Source: an uncultured Dongia sp. (GTDB taxonomy: Bacteria; Pseudomonadota; Alphaproteobacteria; Dongiales; Dongiaceae). From it: DNA of 64,000 nt. A program made the position numbers and the translations under genes. The notes under the pieces were generated by a model. The model saw only the letters and a program-made list of their open reading frames with translations, did no database searches and was not told the DNA's origin. This document shows, in pieces, positions 26,731 through 35,035 of the stretch. The number at the start of each line of letters is the position of its first letter. Positions within the stretch are counted from its first letter, which is position 1. The DNA lies in contig NZ_CAKZGO010000004.1 of NCBI RefSeq assembly GCF_936916975.1, forward strand, positions 806,001 to 870,000. The letters are read 5' to 3'.

Positions 26731-27167
26731 AGATCATGCCGCGCGTCATCGTTGCTCTCCTTGCCGGACTCATCTTCGGCGCTGGCCTCGCCCTTTCCGG
26801 CATGGCCAATCCGCAGAAGGTACTGGCCTTCCTCGACCTCGGTGCCATCGCCACGGGCGGCTGGGATCCCAGCCTTGCCTTCGTCATGGGTGGCGCGCTG
26901 ATCGTCGCCCTGCCCGGCTTCGCCTTTGCCCGGCGGCGTGCCAGGCCGCTCGCGGCCGAGACATTCACCTGGCCGGCGGCCAGCGCCATCGACAAGCCGC
27001 TCATGCTGGGTGCCGTGCTGTTCGGGATCGGCTGGGGTGTCGCCGGCATCTGTCCTGGGCCGGCGCTGACCTTGCTGGTGCTTGACGGCACCGCCGCGAT
27101 CATCTTCTTTGTCGCCATGCTGGCCGGCATGACCCTCTTTGCCGCGCAGAAGCAGCTCGGCCGCTAA
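26727..27167 (+). CDS. YeeE/YedE-family sulfur-compound transporter, C-terminal half
   Basis: The 146-residue membrane partner of the preceding half-transporter has four helices with the conserved cysteine motif GWGVAGICPGPALTLL. Translation is coupled by ATGA. Starts at 26727 or 26736 are both possible. Together with BigR it would import or export reduced sulfur species. No sulfide-oxidising enzyme such as SQR or persulfide dioxygenase is adjacent. Confidence 0.86.
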   Translation: MKIMPRVIVALLAGLIFGAGLALSGMANPQKVLAFLDLGAIATGGWDPSLAFVMGGALIVALPGFAFARRRARPLAAETFTWPAASAIDKPLMLGAVLFGIGWGVAGICPGPALTLLVLDGTAAIIFFVAMLAGMTLFAAQKQLGR

Positions 27168-27179
27168 CCGGAGATTTTG

Positions 27180-27794
27180 ATGTTCTACGAACCGCGCCTC
27201 AAGAACAGCGGCCTCACGATCGATCCGCTGAAGGCGCTGGTGGTGCCGCGGCCAATCGGCTGGATTTCCAGCGTTGATCTCGAGGGCCGCGTCAACCTCG
27301 CCCCGTTCAGCTTCTTCAATCTGGTGGCGGACGCGCCGCCCATCGTGATGTTCGCCCCCAGCGGCCGCAAAGCCAATGGCGAGCTCAAGGATTCGCGCGT
27401 CAATGTGGAAGCGGTGGGCGCCTTCGTCGTCAACCTCGCCACCTGGGATCTGCGCGAACAGATGAATGCGACCTCGGCCTCCCTGCCCGCCGGCGCGGAT
27501 GAATCGGTCGTGGCCGGGCTGGAGATGGTGCCGTCGACCATCGTGGCGCCGCCGCGGGTCGCTGCGTCACCGGTGGCGCTGGAATGTCGCTATCTGCAGA
27601 CGGTGCATCTTCCCAGCCTCGACCCGGACGAGCCCAATGTGGTGCTGTTCGGCGACGTGGTCGGCATCCATATCGCCGATCATCTCATCGAGGACGGCCG
27701 GGTCGACATCACCAAGGCGAAGCCCATCGCCCGCATGGGGTATTCACTCTATGCGGTGGTCGAGCAGGCGTTCCGGATGACACGGCCTGGGTGA
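27180..27794 (+). CDS. Flavin reductase family protein (FMN-binding, DIM6/NTAB type)
   Basis: The 204-residue protein has the split-barrel flavin reductase fold. PRPIGWISSVDLEGRVNLAPFSFFNLV near residue 25 is the FMN-binding signature. NVEAVGAFVVNLATWDLREQMN and the final MGYSLYAVVEQAF are also conserved. It starts 12 bases after the transporter with CGGAG upstream and may be the last gene of the bigR operon, though similar genes also stand alone. Which oxygenase it would supply, if any, is unknown. Confidence 0.88.
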   Translation: MFYEPRLKNSGLTIDPLKALVVPRPIGWISSVDLEGRVNLAPFSFFNLVADAPPIVMFAPSGRKANGELKDSRVNVEAVGAFVVNLATWDLREQMNATSASLPAGADESVVAGLEMVPSTIVAPPRVAASPVALECRYLQTVHLPSLDPDEPNVVLFGDVVGIHIADHLIEDGRVDITKAKPIARMGYSLYAVVEQAFRMTRPG

Positions 27795-27825
27795 ATTCCA
27801 TTCATACGTCATACCCGCACCCCCT

Positions 27826-27926
27826 CGTCATGGTACGCGAAGGCGTACCACCCACGAGTTTGTGAAACGCTGCTCTGAATTTGCTCAAAGAAACTCGTGG
27901 GTGGTCGGCCTTCGCCGACCATGACG
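27826..27926. repeat. Type B palindromic repeat, copy 1
   Basis: The ends are CGTCATG and CATGACG. The left hairpin is TGGTACGC-GAAG-GCGTACCA, then CCACGAGTTT. A 30-base spacer leads to AAACTCGTGG and the right hairpin TGGTCGGC-CTTC-GCCGACCA. The stem sequence differs from copies 2 and 3, but each stem keeps perfect pairing. It lies between convergent genes. Confidence 0.85.
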
Positions 27927-27936
27927 AATTAGAGCA

Positions 27937-28797
27937 CTACCACGCCAAATAAGGCAGCGCGTAATCCGGTTGCGGGCCGCCTTCGGACAGTCGCGCAAGC
28001 GCGTCCTGGTCGAGCACGGTGCCTTCCAGCAACACGCTATGATGGATGCCACCGGCGATGAGCAGCGATTTGGCACCCACACCTTTGGCGCCGGCCACAT
28101 CCGTGCGCAGCGCATCACCAATGCCGAGCACGCGCGCGGGGTCGGCGATCTTGAAATCCTTGAGCGCGCGGCGATAGATGCCGGGATAGGGCTTGCCCTC
28201 AATGATGACCTCGCCGCCCAGATTGCCATAGGCTTCGGCGATGGCACCGGCGCAGATTTCCGCGATGCCGCCGCGATGCACGATGAGATCGGGGTTGGCG
28301 CAGACCAGCGGCAGGTTGCGCGCCCGCGCTGCCTGCAGCACGGGCATGAAGTCGGCCACCGTGTCATTGGGGCTATCGACGCCGATCGCCAGGACGAAAT
28401 CGGCCGCGGCGATGTCGGTAACTGCCGTCACATCAAGACCGTCGAGGAAGGTCAGATCCTGCCCGCCGACGATCTGGTAGGCGCGGGAACCCAAGGCGGC
28501 ATATTGCGGCTGGTCCTTGGCCGCGATGTGGTTCCAGACTTCCTCGCCCGAGGTGTAGAACCCGGTATAGAGATCGTCAGCGATGCCCATCTCGCGCATG
28601 CGCGGTCGCACCACCTCGATGCGGCGAGGCGCGTTGGAGACCAGCGCCACATCGACGCCAGCTTTCCTTAACTGGTCAAGCGCATCGAGTGCCGCCGGGT
28701 AGGCCTTGATGCCGTCATGCATGCAGCCCCACAGGTCCATCACAACGAGGTCGATATCGGCGACGATGGCGCCCAGGCCATTGGGGAAACGGGTCAT
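27937..28797 (-). CDS. HAD-superfamily class IIA phosphatase-like protein
   Basis: The 286-residue protein resembles the alphaproteobacterial TIGR01459-type class IIA HAD hydrolases related to sugar phosphatase NagD. The nucleophile motif is VVMDLWGCMHDG with Asp21. The usual second Asp two residues later is Trp23, and in this subfamily Asp28 sits further on. A cap domain follows. Motif III/IV is IGDALRTDVAGAKGVGAKSLLIAGG. It is expected to dephosphorylate a small phosphorylated metabolite, substrate unknown. It is flanked on both sides by palindromic repeats. Confidence 0.85.
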   Translation of the reverse strand: MTRFPNGLGAIVADIDLVVMDLWGCMHDGIKAYPAALDALDQLRKAGVDVALVSNAPRRIEVVRPRMREMGIADDLYTGFYTSGEEVWNHIAAKDQPQYAALGSRAYQIVGGQDLTFLDGLDVTAVTDIAAADFVLAIGVDSPNDTVADFMPVLQAARARNLPLVCANPDLIVHRGGIAEICAGAIAEAYGNLGGEVIIEGKPYPGIYRRALKDFKIADPARVLGIGDALRTDVAGAKGVGAKSLLIAGGIHHSVLLEGTVLDQDALARLSEGGPQPDYALPYLAW

Positions 28798-28822
28798 AGA
28801 TCGAGTACCTTCGGTTTATCTG

Positions 28823-28908
28823 CGTCATGCCCGGACTTGGTCCGGGCATCCACGACTTTCTTGTCGCTGGCAAACTCGTGGATGCCCGTGCCAAGCACGG
28901 GCATGACG
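28823..28908. repeat. Type C palindromic repeat sharing the type B skeleton
   Basis: The outer CGTC/GACG ends and the inner CCACGA...TTT / AAACTCGTGG blocks are the same as in type B. The hairpins are ATGCCCGGAC-TTG-GTCCGGGCAT on the left and ATGCCCGTG-CCAAG-CACGGGCAT on the right. It lies between the HAD gene and the TipF-like gene on the same strand. Confidence 0.8.
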
Positions 28909-28944
28909 GATAGGTGGTTGCATGGCATCAGTGAATGGCGATAG

Positions 28945-30294
28945 CTAGTGGATAACGGGGGTTTCGGCGCGGGCGATGCGCGGCTCGCCGAAGAGATATC
29001 CCTGGCCGAAATCGAGATGCATGTCGAGGAGTTCGAGCAGCATCGGCTCGGATTCGACATGGTCAGCGATGAGGTCGATGGCAAAGGAATCCAGCATCCG
29101 CTTGAATTCCTGCGGGTCCTCGCCGAGCGCACCGGCGCGGGCTGCGGCAATCAACCGCTCCGCCTCGATCTTCATGAAGCGGAAGTGGTGGCTGGAAAGC
29201 TGCGCCGGGTTGATGTCGAAATGCGTCACCTGATCGAGGCTGAAGCGATAGCCAAGCTGCGCCAGCCGGTCGAGATCGCGCAGCAGGGCCTCGTCCGCCA
29301 TGTCCATCGCGCGCTGCGAGAATTCGAACACGATGGCCGGGGCGAGTTCGGCGTTCTGTGCCATCAGACTGATGAATTCGCGAAAGAAGTCGCGGTCGGC
29401 CAAGGTGTGATGACTGATATTCAGGAAGAAGCCGACGCCGGCATTGGATTTCCGGATGCGGCGCAGAGTCTGGATGCAACGGAACAGCTGCATGTTGTCG
29501 ATCGCGGTGACGAGGCCGTGGCGTTCGGCGAGGTCGAGATATTGTTCCGGCGTCAGCACGCGGCCGTCAGCGATGCGCACGCGTGAGAAGCATTCGAAGA
29601 AGCGGCGCTTCCGCTGTGGCAGAGTCACCACGGGCTGCAAGGCAAGTTCGACGCCGTTCTCGCGCAGGCCGTCGCGCAGGGCGTCGAGAATCTCGTCCTC
29701 GGCCAGGTCATAGGCGATGGGCGGCATCGGCAGGCTGGCGCTGCCCGTGGTTGGGGCGGATGCCGGTGCGCTGACGGGCGCGGCGGGAGGCGGTGCGCTG
29801 GCAGGAATTGCGGGCGAGGCTGGGGCTGCCGGCTGATCAAGCGGGACAATTTTCGGCGCGGCTGCGGGCGCCTTCGCCGTCTTCGCTGGTGCTGTCGTCT
29901 TGCCGCCAGCGGTGCGCGCGGAATAGAGCTGCTCGATGAGGTTCTGGAGCACCTTCACCTCGTTCACCACATCGCCCACATCCTGGCTCGACGAGGTGGC
30001 GATGTTGGCGAGCGTCGCGCGCAATTGCAGCATGTCGTCTTCGAGCTTGCGCTGATCGCGCAGCACGCCGGCCAGCAGGCGGTTGAGGTCGGCCAGCGAT
30101 TGCGCCTGCACGCGGCTGCGGCCCTTGGTGAGCGCTGCCTGATGCGTGAGAGCCCCCGCCATGACGACGAAGCCGCCGGCGATGGCGCCGACTAGGCGCG
30201 AGACGCCGGGCAGGAATTCCGGCAGCCAGAAGGCCAGCACCACCGCGCCCAGGGCATAGAGCAGGAAGATGAAGACATGTCCGCGGGAGGTCAT
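28945..30294 (-). CDS. TipF-like membrane protein with degenerate EAL domain
   Basis: The 449-residue protein has two hydrophobic helices (residues 8-50), a coiled coil (about 65-125) and an Ala/Pro-rich linker (130-190). The C-terminal EAL domain spans about 200-440. This order is that of Caulobacter TipF, a c-di-GMP-binding factor for flagellum assembly. Catalytic motifs are altered: the EAL position reads FFECFSRV, and the metal-binding DDFG loop reads DQVTHFD. Phosphodiesterase activity is therefore unlikely, and c-di-GMP or protein binding is more plausible. No flagellar genes are in view, so the name TipF is by architecture only. The start follows the upstream pyrD stop by 16 bases. Confidence 0.78.
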   Translation of the reverse strand: MTSRGHVFIFLLYALGAVVLAFWLPEFLPGVSRLVGAIAGGFVVMAGALTHQAALTKGRSRVQAQSLADLNRLLAGVLRDQRKLEDDMLQLRATLANIATSSSQDVGDVVNEVKVLQNLIEQLYSARTAGGKTTAPAKTAKAPAAAPKIVPLDQPAAPASPAIPASAPPPAAPVSAPASAPTTGSASLPMPPIAYDLAEDEILDALRDGLRENGVELALQPVVTLPQRKRRFFECFSRVRIADGRVLTPEQYLDLAERHGLVTAIDNMQLFRCIQTLRRIRKSNAGVGFFLNISHHTLADRDFFREFISLMAQNAELAPAIVFEFSQRAMDMADEALLRDLDRLAQLGYRFSLDQVTHFDINPAQLSSHHFRFMKIEAERLIAAARAGALGEDPQEFKRMLDSFAIDLIADHVESEPMLLELLDMHLDFGQGYLFGEPRIARAETPVIH

Positions 30295-30310
30295 CGGATA
30301 GGACTAGCCG

Positions 30311-31390
30311 TTACGTGGTTAAGAGGGTGTTAACATGATCCGCCCCGACCGCCTCGGCAACCGTGGCGAAACCATCGGCTTTGAGCAAGGCAGGCAAGCC
30401 GGCCACGATCCGTGCGGCAAGGCCCGGACCTTCATAGACCATGGCGGAATAGATCTGCACAAGCGATGCACCTGCGCGGATCCTGGCATAGGCATCTCGC
30501 GCCGTGGTGATGCCACCGACGCCGATCAGCGGCAGCCGGCCCTGTGTCAGCCGGTACATGCGGCCAAGGAGCGCTGTCGAGGGATCGCGCAACGGTGCGC
30601 CGGAGAGGCCGCCCGTCTCACTGGCGAGATCGATGCTCTGCAACGGGGGTCGGGCGATCGTGGTGTTGCTGATGATAAGACCGTCGAGGCCATGATCGAG
30701 GGCGACCGCTGCGATATCGGCCTGGTCTTCCTCGGTGAGGTCGGGCGCAATCTTCAGCAACAAGGGTGGTCTGGTGGCAAGTTTGTCGCGCGCGATGCGC
30801 ACGCGGTCGATCAAGGCTGCCAGCGGTTCCTTGCCTTGGAGGGCGCGCAGGCCCGGCGTGTTGGGTGACGAGACGTTGATGACGAGATAGTCGGCGAGCC
30901 GCCCCAACGCCGCGACGCCGAGTTCGTAATCTGCCGCCGCGTCGAGCGTTTCCTTGTTCTTGCCGAGATTGACGCCGACGATGCCGGCTCGGGCGTCGCG
31001 GGGTTGAAGCCGCACTGCTACCGCATCGATGCCGTCATTGTTGAAGCCCATGCGGTTGATGACGGCGCGATCTTTCACCAGCCGGAAGAGGCGCGGGCGC
31101 GGATTGCCGCCTTGCGCACGCGGGGTGACGCTGCCGATCTCGACAAAGCCGAACCCCAGACCCAGCGCGCCGCGATAGCATTCGGCGTTCTTGTCGAAGC
31201 CGGCGGCAAGGCCGACGGGATTAGGAAAGTTGAGTCCCCACAGCCGCTGCTGGAGCGGCGAGCTTGCCGCAGCGGGTTTGCCCGCCGGCAATAGTGCCAG
31301 GCTGCGCACGGCCAGGCGATGGGCGTTCTCCGCATCAAGTGCGAACAGGGCCGGCCGAGCCAAGCGATAGAGACAGTCGAGAAACAGCAT
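30311..31390 (-). CDS. pyrD: Dihydroorotate dehydrogenase (quinone), class 2
   Basis: This membrane-associated flavoenzyme of pyrimidine synthesis oxidises dihydroorotate to orotate with quinone as acceptor. The 359-residue length and the N-terminal amphipathic extension (YRLARPALFALDAENAHRLAVRSLAL) are class 2 features. Signatures are VGLAAGFDKNAE, NRMGFNNDG, the active-site serine region NVSSPNTPGLRALQG, and GVGGI near the phosphate-binding end. The frame is open for a further 101 codons upstream, but the ATG at 31390 gives the class 2 N-terminus. The TipF-like gene follows on the same strand 16 bases away. Confidence 0.95.
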   Translation of the reverse strand: MLFLDCLYRLARPALFALDAENAHRLAVRSLALLPAGKPAAASSPLQQRLWGLNFPNPVGLAAGFDKNAECYRGALGLGFGFVEIGSVTPRAQGGNPRPRLFRLVKDRAVINRMGFNNDGIDAVAVRLQPRDARAGIVGVNLGKNKETLDAAADYELGVAALGRLADYLVINVSSPNTPGLRALQGKEPLAALIDRVRIARDKLATRPPLLLKIAPDLTEEDQADIAAVALDHGLDGLIISNTTIARPPLQSIDLASETGGLSGAPLRDPSTALLGRMYRLTQGRLPLIGVGGITTARDAYARIRAGASLVQIYSAMVYEGPGLAARIVAGLPALLKADGFATVAEAVGADHVNTLLTT

Positions 31391-31900
31391 GAAGCGGGAG
31401 CCCCCCGGTATGGTTTTTGGGGTATGGTTTTTAGGCGTTGTTCTTAGGCACGGTTGGGGTTGGTTGTAACCTGTGACCGGAGCTACAGAATGTCGGGCGG
31501 CGCGACAAGCCCTCATGCTGCAGTGCCGTGCATGATGGCACCAGAACATACAGCCGGCCGGCGATCCGACCAAGGTGATAGCTAGTCGATACAAAATCCG
31601 CGAAATAATCCTTGTCATTACTGTGGGATCATCCGGCGGCACCGCCAAATCGGCATTCATTCTTAGGTGATAATAAGAACTATTCCGATCCAATTATTTG
31701 TAAATGAACTGTTCTTTCTATGGGTTTCCTGAGCTAAACTATACTTCGTCGCGCATTGGTCTTCGGGGGGAGAACGGTGCATCGACGGAACATGGTCCTG
31801 GATCAGGAATGATCTAGGTCTCTTGACTGAGAAGGAGACGCTTCGTCCTGGGGCTGCGGCAAGCGCGTCGTATCTGGCTTGTATTTTAGGAGAAGCGATC
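31391..31900. other. Intergenic region between pyrD and the S24-like regulator
   Basis: This holds the divergent promoters of pyrD and the regulator gene. Near pyrD there is a short direct repeat of GGTATGGTTTTT at about 31407-31433. From about 31600 to 31750 the sequence is AT-rich. AAGAAC lies at 31675-31680 and the dyad GAAC-T-GTTC at 31706-31714. Similar AGAAC/GTTCT half-sites recur before the gene at 32736. I see no gene here that I can support. Confidence 0.6.
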
Positions 31901-32617
31901 GTGTCAGTTCCCATGTTGCAGCATGCCGACGTTTGGCGTGGCATCGATAAACTTGCCGCCAAGCACGGACTTTCGGCTTCGGGTCTTGCACGTCGTGCCG
32001 GCTTGGATCCGACGGCCTTCAACCCATCGAAGCGCATCACACGCGAAGGCCGCCCACGCTGGCCGAGCACAGAATCCCTCTCCAAGATCCTGACCGTTAC
32101 CGGCGAGCCATTCGTCGACTTCGTCCTGTTGACCGGGGCAAGTACCGGCGAAGCGAACAGCAATGGCCATGGCGGCGCCGCGGCCTTTGACCAGCCGATC
32201 AGCGGCGGGCGCGTTGCCGCCCGAACGGCGCCCCGCACCATCCCGGTCATCACGCTGGAGCGTCTGGCGGCCGGCGATTGCTTCGACAGCGCCGGTTTGC
32301 CCACCGGTCCCGGCTGGGGTCATCTCGATTTTGCCGGTTCCGCCGTGCGCGAAGCCTTCGGCGTCGAGATCACCGGCGGCGATTTCGACCCGGTCTATCG
32401 GGATGGCGATACGCTCATCGCCTCCCGCGCGGCCGAGATCCGGCGCAATGACCGGATTATCATCGGCACCACCGCCGGCACCGCCATGGTGCGCAAGGTC
32501 ACCCGCCAGGATGCCGACGGCTACTATCTCGAAGCCATCCGCCAAACCGGGCAGCCCCAATTCGTGCCGCAGGACCAGGTGCGCTTTGCGGCGCGCATCC
32601 TGTGGGTCAGCCAGTAA
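31901..32617 (+). CDS. S24/LexA-like transcriptional regulator lacking the catalytic serine
   Basis: The 238-residue protein has an N-terminal helix-turn-helix (residues 10-65, DVWRGIDKLAAKHGLSASGLARRAGLDPTAFNPSK) and a C-terminal S24-type beta domain ending in MVRKVTRQ and RILWVSQ. In S24 peptidases the loop GDSMEP carries the nucleophile Ser. Here it reads GGDFDP (residues 159-164), so Ser is replaced, while the partner Lys199 is kept. Self-cleavage as in LexA or CI is therefore not expected. The GTG start at 31901 is set by TTAGGAG eight bases upstream. The frame is open back to 31823. No phage genes surround it. Confidence 0.82.
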   Translation: MSVPMLQHADVWRGIDKLAAKHGLSASGLARRAGLDPTAFNPSKRITREGRPRWPSTESLSKILTVTGEPFVDFVLLTGASTGEANSNGHGGAAAFDQPISGGRVAARTAPRTIPVITLERLAAGDCFDSAGLPTGPGWGHLDFAGSAVREAFGVEITGGDFDPVYRDGDTLIASRAAEIRRNDRIIIGTTAGTAMVRKVTRQDADGYYLEAIRQTGQPQFVPQDQVRFAARILWVSQ

Positions 32618-32628
32618 GGCGTCCGATA

Positions 32629-32642
32629 CACAACATGTTGTG
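32629..32642. promoter_or_regulatory. Perfect 14-base palindrome
   Basis: CACAACATGTTGTG lies 12 bases after the regulator's stop and about 94 bases upstream of the next start. It may be an operator for the unknown gene at 32736. Confidence 0.5.
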
Positions 32643-32693
32643 ATTCATTGTGACCGGCACCACTTGCGCCAGCGCCATTTGACGCCCATATAT

Positions 32694-32720
32694 GTTCCTG
32701 ATATGTTCTCATAAGAACAA
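32694..32720 (+). promoter_or_regulatory. LexA-like box GTTC-N7-GTTC with overlapping dyad
   Basis: GTTC at 32694-32697 and GTTC at 32705-32708 are spaced by exactly seven bases, which is the alphaproteobacterial SOS box. The second GTTC is also the left arm of TGTTCT-CATA-AGAACA (about 32704-32719). The site ends about 16 bases before the start codon at 32736. Such an eight-base match can arise by chance in a window of this size, but the position is promoter-proximal. Confidence 0.5.
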
Positions 32721-32735
32721 GACAGGAGCAGTGCC

Positions 32736-33311
32736 ATGGCGCGGAACGCCGTCAGCAGGGACCACGAGAGCGGGCACGATACCGGGGCGCTGGTTCAGGC
32801 TACCTTCGATTTCCTGCCACAGGAAATTCGCCACCGCATGCGTTTCGGCGACGTGCTGAAGGCCGGCCAAGCGGATATGCGCCACCATTCCCGCATGATC
32901 GATCGGCAGGTGGTGGGGCTGGGCTCGCGCATCGCTGCAGCGCGTCTGCGCGAAATCCTGCGGCCGGATTCGGAGCGCGGCCGCAATCCGCTAGGCATCG
33001 ATGCAGTGGAGGAAACCTTGGGCGAGACGCAAATCCTGGAACAGGGACTTTCATCCGTGCGGCCCAGTGCAACAGCAAGGCCGGGCGCTGAAGCTTTGCA
33101 GCAGCAGCGCGACATCCTGCGCGAGATCGGCACGGCGGTGTTTTATTTCCGTGACGAAGAGGAAACGCCGTCAGATATTCGTGTGGAGATGCAGCGCCTG
33201 CATCCCCGCCCGTTGCCGGCGCGCTATTACGGTGCACCGCCGCAGCAGGCCGGTGCACATCCCACTCCGGACGATGCGCTGTCGTGGCAGTCGACGCGCA
33301 AACGCGCCTGA
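32736..33311 (+). CDS. Hypothetical protein behind a LexA-like box
   Basis: The 191-residue protein has no signal peptide or membrane helix, and I do not recognise it. The middle (HHSRMIDRQVVGLGSRIAAARLREILRP) and the segment AEALQQQRDILREIGTAVFYF look helical. The C-terminal 50 residues are rich in Pro, Arg and Ala. Base usage and third-position GC agree with the genome, and AGGAG lies upstream of the ATG at 32736, so it is a real gene. The promoter holds a possible SOS box. A DNA-damage role is only inference from that site. Confidence 0.7.
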   Translation: MARNAVSRDHESGHDTGALVQATFDFLPQEIRHRMRFGDVLKAGQADMRHHSRMIDRQVVGLGSRIAAARLREILRPDSERGRNPLGIDAVEETLGETQILEQGLSSVRPSATARPGAEALQQQRDILREIGTAVFYFRDEEETPSDIRVEMQRLHPRPLPARYYGAPPQQAGAHPTPDDALSWQSTRKRA

Positions 33312-33533
33312 TAGCTTTCCGTACAGCAAGCACCACACGCGTAAATCAGACGATCCATGGTCGCCGGCACTTACTCCCTTGGGCGGATTGCCGCAGGTGC
33401 GACATGCCACGGACCTTGACGCGCCGGGAGGAAGCGTCCTAGCGTTTCACTCTGGTATCCGATGATCCGCCCAAATGCGTTCTGGTGGCGCCGCGATGGC
33501 GCGGGCGGAATCTTCTCGAGAGTGAGGTTCGCC

Positions 33534-34385
33534 ATGGAACAATGGCATTTCGTTGACGGCAAATGGGTGACCGGCAATCCGCCCTTGATGCGCGCGTTCG
33601 ATCACGCGACCTGGCTGATGGGCGGCATCTTCGATGGCGCGCGCGCCTTCGATGGCGTGACGCCGGATCTCGACCTGCATTGCCGCCGGTCCGTCCGCTC
33701 CGCCACCAATGTCGGTTTGCGCTCGCCCTTGTCGGCGGGCGAGATCGAGGAGATCTGCCGTGACGGCATCGCGCGCTTCTCCCGCGGCAGCCATCTTTAT
33801 ATCCGGCCCTTCATGTGGTCCGAGAGCGGCTGGATGGCGCCGGACCCGGCCAGCACGCGCATCTGTATTTCCGTGGTCCTCGAACCGATGCCGGAACCCA
33901 AGGGGGCGAGTGCGATGATCTCGCGCTTCCGTAGGCCGTCGCCGGAAATGGCACCGACCGATGCGAAGGCCGTCTGCCTCTATGCGCAGGCGGGACGTGC
34001 CTCGGGCGAGGCACGCGCGCGCGGCATCGACGAAGCGGTGATGCTGGATCCGCTCGGCAACATCGCCGAATTCGCCTCCGCCAATCTGTGGATCGCCAAG
34101 GACGGTGCGGCGATCACGCCGGCCGCCAGCGGCTGCTTCCTCAACGGCATCACGCGCCAGCGCCTGATCCGCCTGTTCAATGCGGCGAAAATTCCGGTCT
34201 ATGAACGGACGCTGACACCCAAGGATATTCTGGAAGCGGACGAGTTGTTCTCGTCGGGTAATTTCGGCAAGGTCATGCCGATGACCTCGATCGAAGATCG
34301 CAAGCTGGAGATCGGGCCGATCTTCCGCCGCGCCCGCGAGCTCTATATGGACTTCGCCCATGGCGGATTGAGGTCGGCGGCTTAG
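33534..34385 (+). CDS. Class IV aminotransferase, branched-chain aminotransferase-like
   Basis: The 283-residue PLP enzyme has fold-type IV features. The catalytic Lys is K145 (APTDAKAVCLY), and the phosphate-binding region is LDPLGNIAEFASANLWIAKDG. GCFLNGITRQRLIRL follows and SSGNFGKVMPMTSIE lies near the C-terminus. It resembles the BCAT/D-amino-acid aminotransferase group. The substrate could be branched-chain amino acids, but an ilvE assignment is not certain. GTGAGG precedes the ATG at 33534. The open frame begins 24 codons earlier with no SD. Confidence 0.88.
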   Translation: MEQWHFVDGKWVTGNPPLMRAFDHATWLMGGIFDGARAFDGVTPDLDLHCRRSVRSATNVGLRSPLSAGEIEEICRDGIARFSRGSHLYIRPFMWSESGWMAPDPASTRICISVVLEPMPEPKGASAMISRFRRPSPEMAPTDAKAVCLYAQAGRASGEARARGIDEAVMLDPLGNIAEFASANLWIAKDGAAITPAASGCFLNGITRQRLIRLFNAAKIPVYERTLTPKDILEADELFSSGNFGKVMPMTSIEDRKLEIGPIFRRARELYMDFAHGGLRSAA

Positions 34386-34395
34386 CAACCCAGTT

Positions 34396-34494
34396 CGTCA
34401 TGGTCCGCGAAGGCGGACCACCTACGAGTTTCTATCCGCTGACCCAGACGCCGCAGGAAAATTCGTGGGTGGTCCGCCTTCGCGGACCATGACG
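34396..34494. repeat. Type B palindromic repeat, copy 2
   Basis: The ends are CGTCATG and CATGACG. The left hairpin is TGGTCCGC-GAAG-GCGGACCA and the right hairpin TGGTCCGC-CTTC-GCGGACCA. The internal blocks are CCTACGAGTTT and AATTCGTGGG. It lies between the convergent aminotransferase and TerB genes. Confidence 0.85.
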
Positions 34495-34517
34495 ATAAAA
34501 TTTGCGGGGCGGCTCGC

Positions 34518-34928
34518 TTAAACCGTCAGATGCCGCGCTCTTGCGCCGCGTTCGATGGCGGCGGCGACGAGTTTGCCGATCTTGAGTTCGAAGCGGATGA
34601 GATCGAGGAGGCGCGCTTCTTCCGCAGTCATCTGGCTGTCGGCGGCGGCAACGTCGCAGGCCAGCGCATAGGCGGTCTCGCGCAGCTTTTCCGGCAGGGC
34701 TTCGCTGACCTTCTTCAACACCGCATCCAGGCCATCGGTGCCGCTCAGCAGATCGATGCAGGAGGCGGCGGTCTTGGCGATCTTGGCGCGGTCGAAATCG
34801 CGGAACACCGGCAGATGGCCGACCATGTCGCCGATCGAGGACATCTCGGCATCCGACATGTCGCGATCGGCCGCGGCCATCAGCACCATGGTGTAGATCA
34901 GCGCGGTATGATGATTGAGAGCAGCCAT
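34518..34928 (-). CDS. TerB-family protein
   Basis: The 136-residue all-helical protein matches the tellurite-resistance TerB fold: ALIYTMVLMAAADRDMSDAEMSSIGDMV at the N-terminus and ACDVAAADSQMTAEEARLLDLIRFELKIG near the C-terminus. The two acidic helix-loop motifs (ADRDMSDAE and ADSQMTAEE) are pseudo-symmetric metal-binding sites. No ter operon is adjacent, so a role in tellurite resistance is not implied. Solitary TerB-like proteins are common in alphaproteobacteria. No strong Shine-Dalgarno sequence lies before the ATG at 34928. Confidence 0.87.
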   Translation of the reverse strand: MAALNHHTALIYTMVLMAAADRDMSDAEMSSIGDMVGHLPVFRDFDRAKIAKTAASCIDLLSGTDGLDAVLKKVSEALPEKLRETAYALACDVAAADSQMTAEEARLLDLIRFELKIGKLVAAAIERGARARHLTV

Positions 34929-35035
34929 AATTTTTCAGATCCTATTGCTTAACCAATGAACAGGCGGGACGCCCGAAATCGCCGGAACAATAGCGGCGAG
35001 GCCGATTGCGCTCAACCCCCCGGTTAGACCCTGCG

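Noticed and set aside
31823-32720. Prophage remnant suggested by the S24-like repressor
   Set aside because: No integrase, structural or lysis genes nearby; neighbours are pyrD and an aminotransferase.
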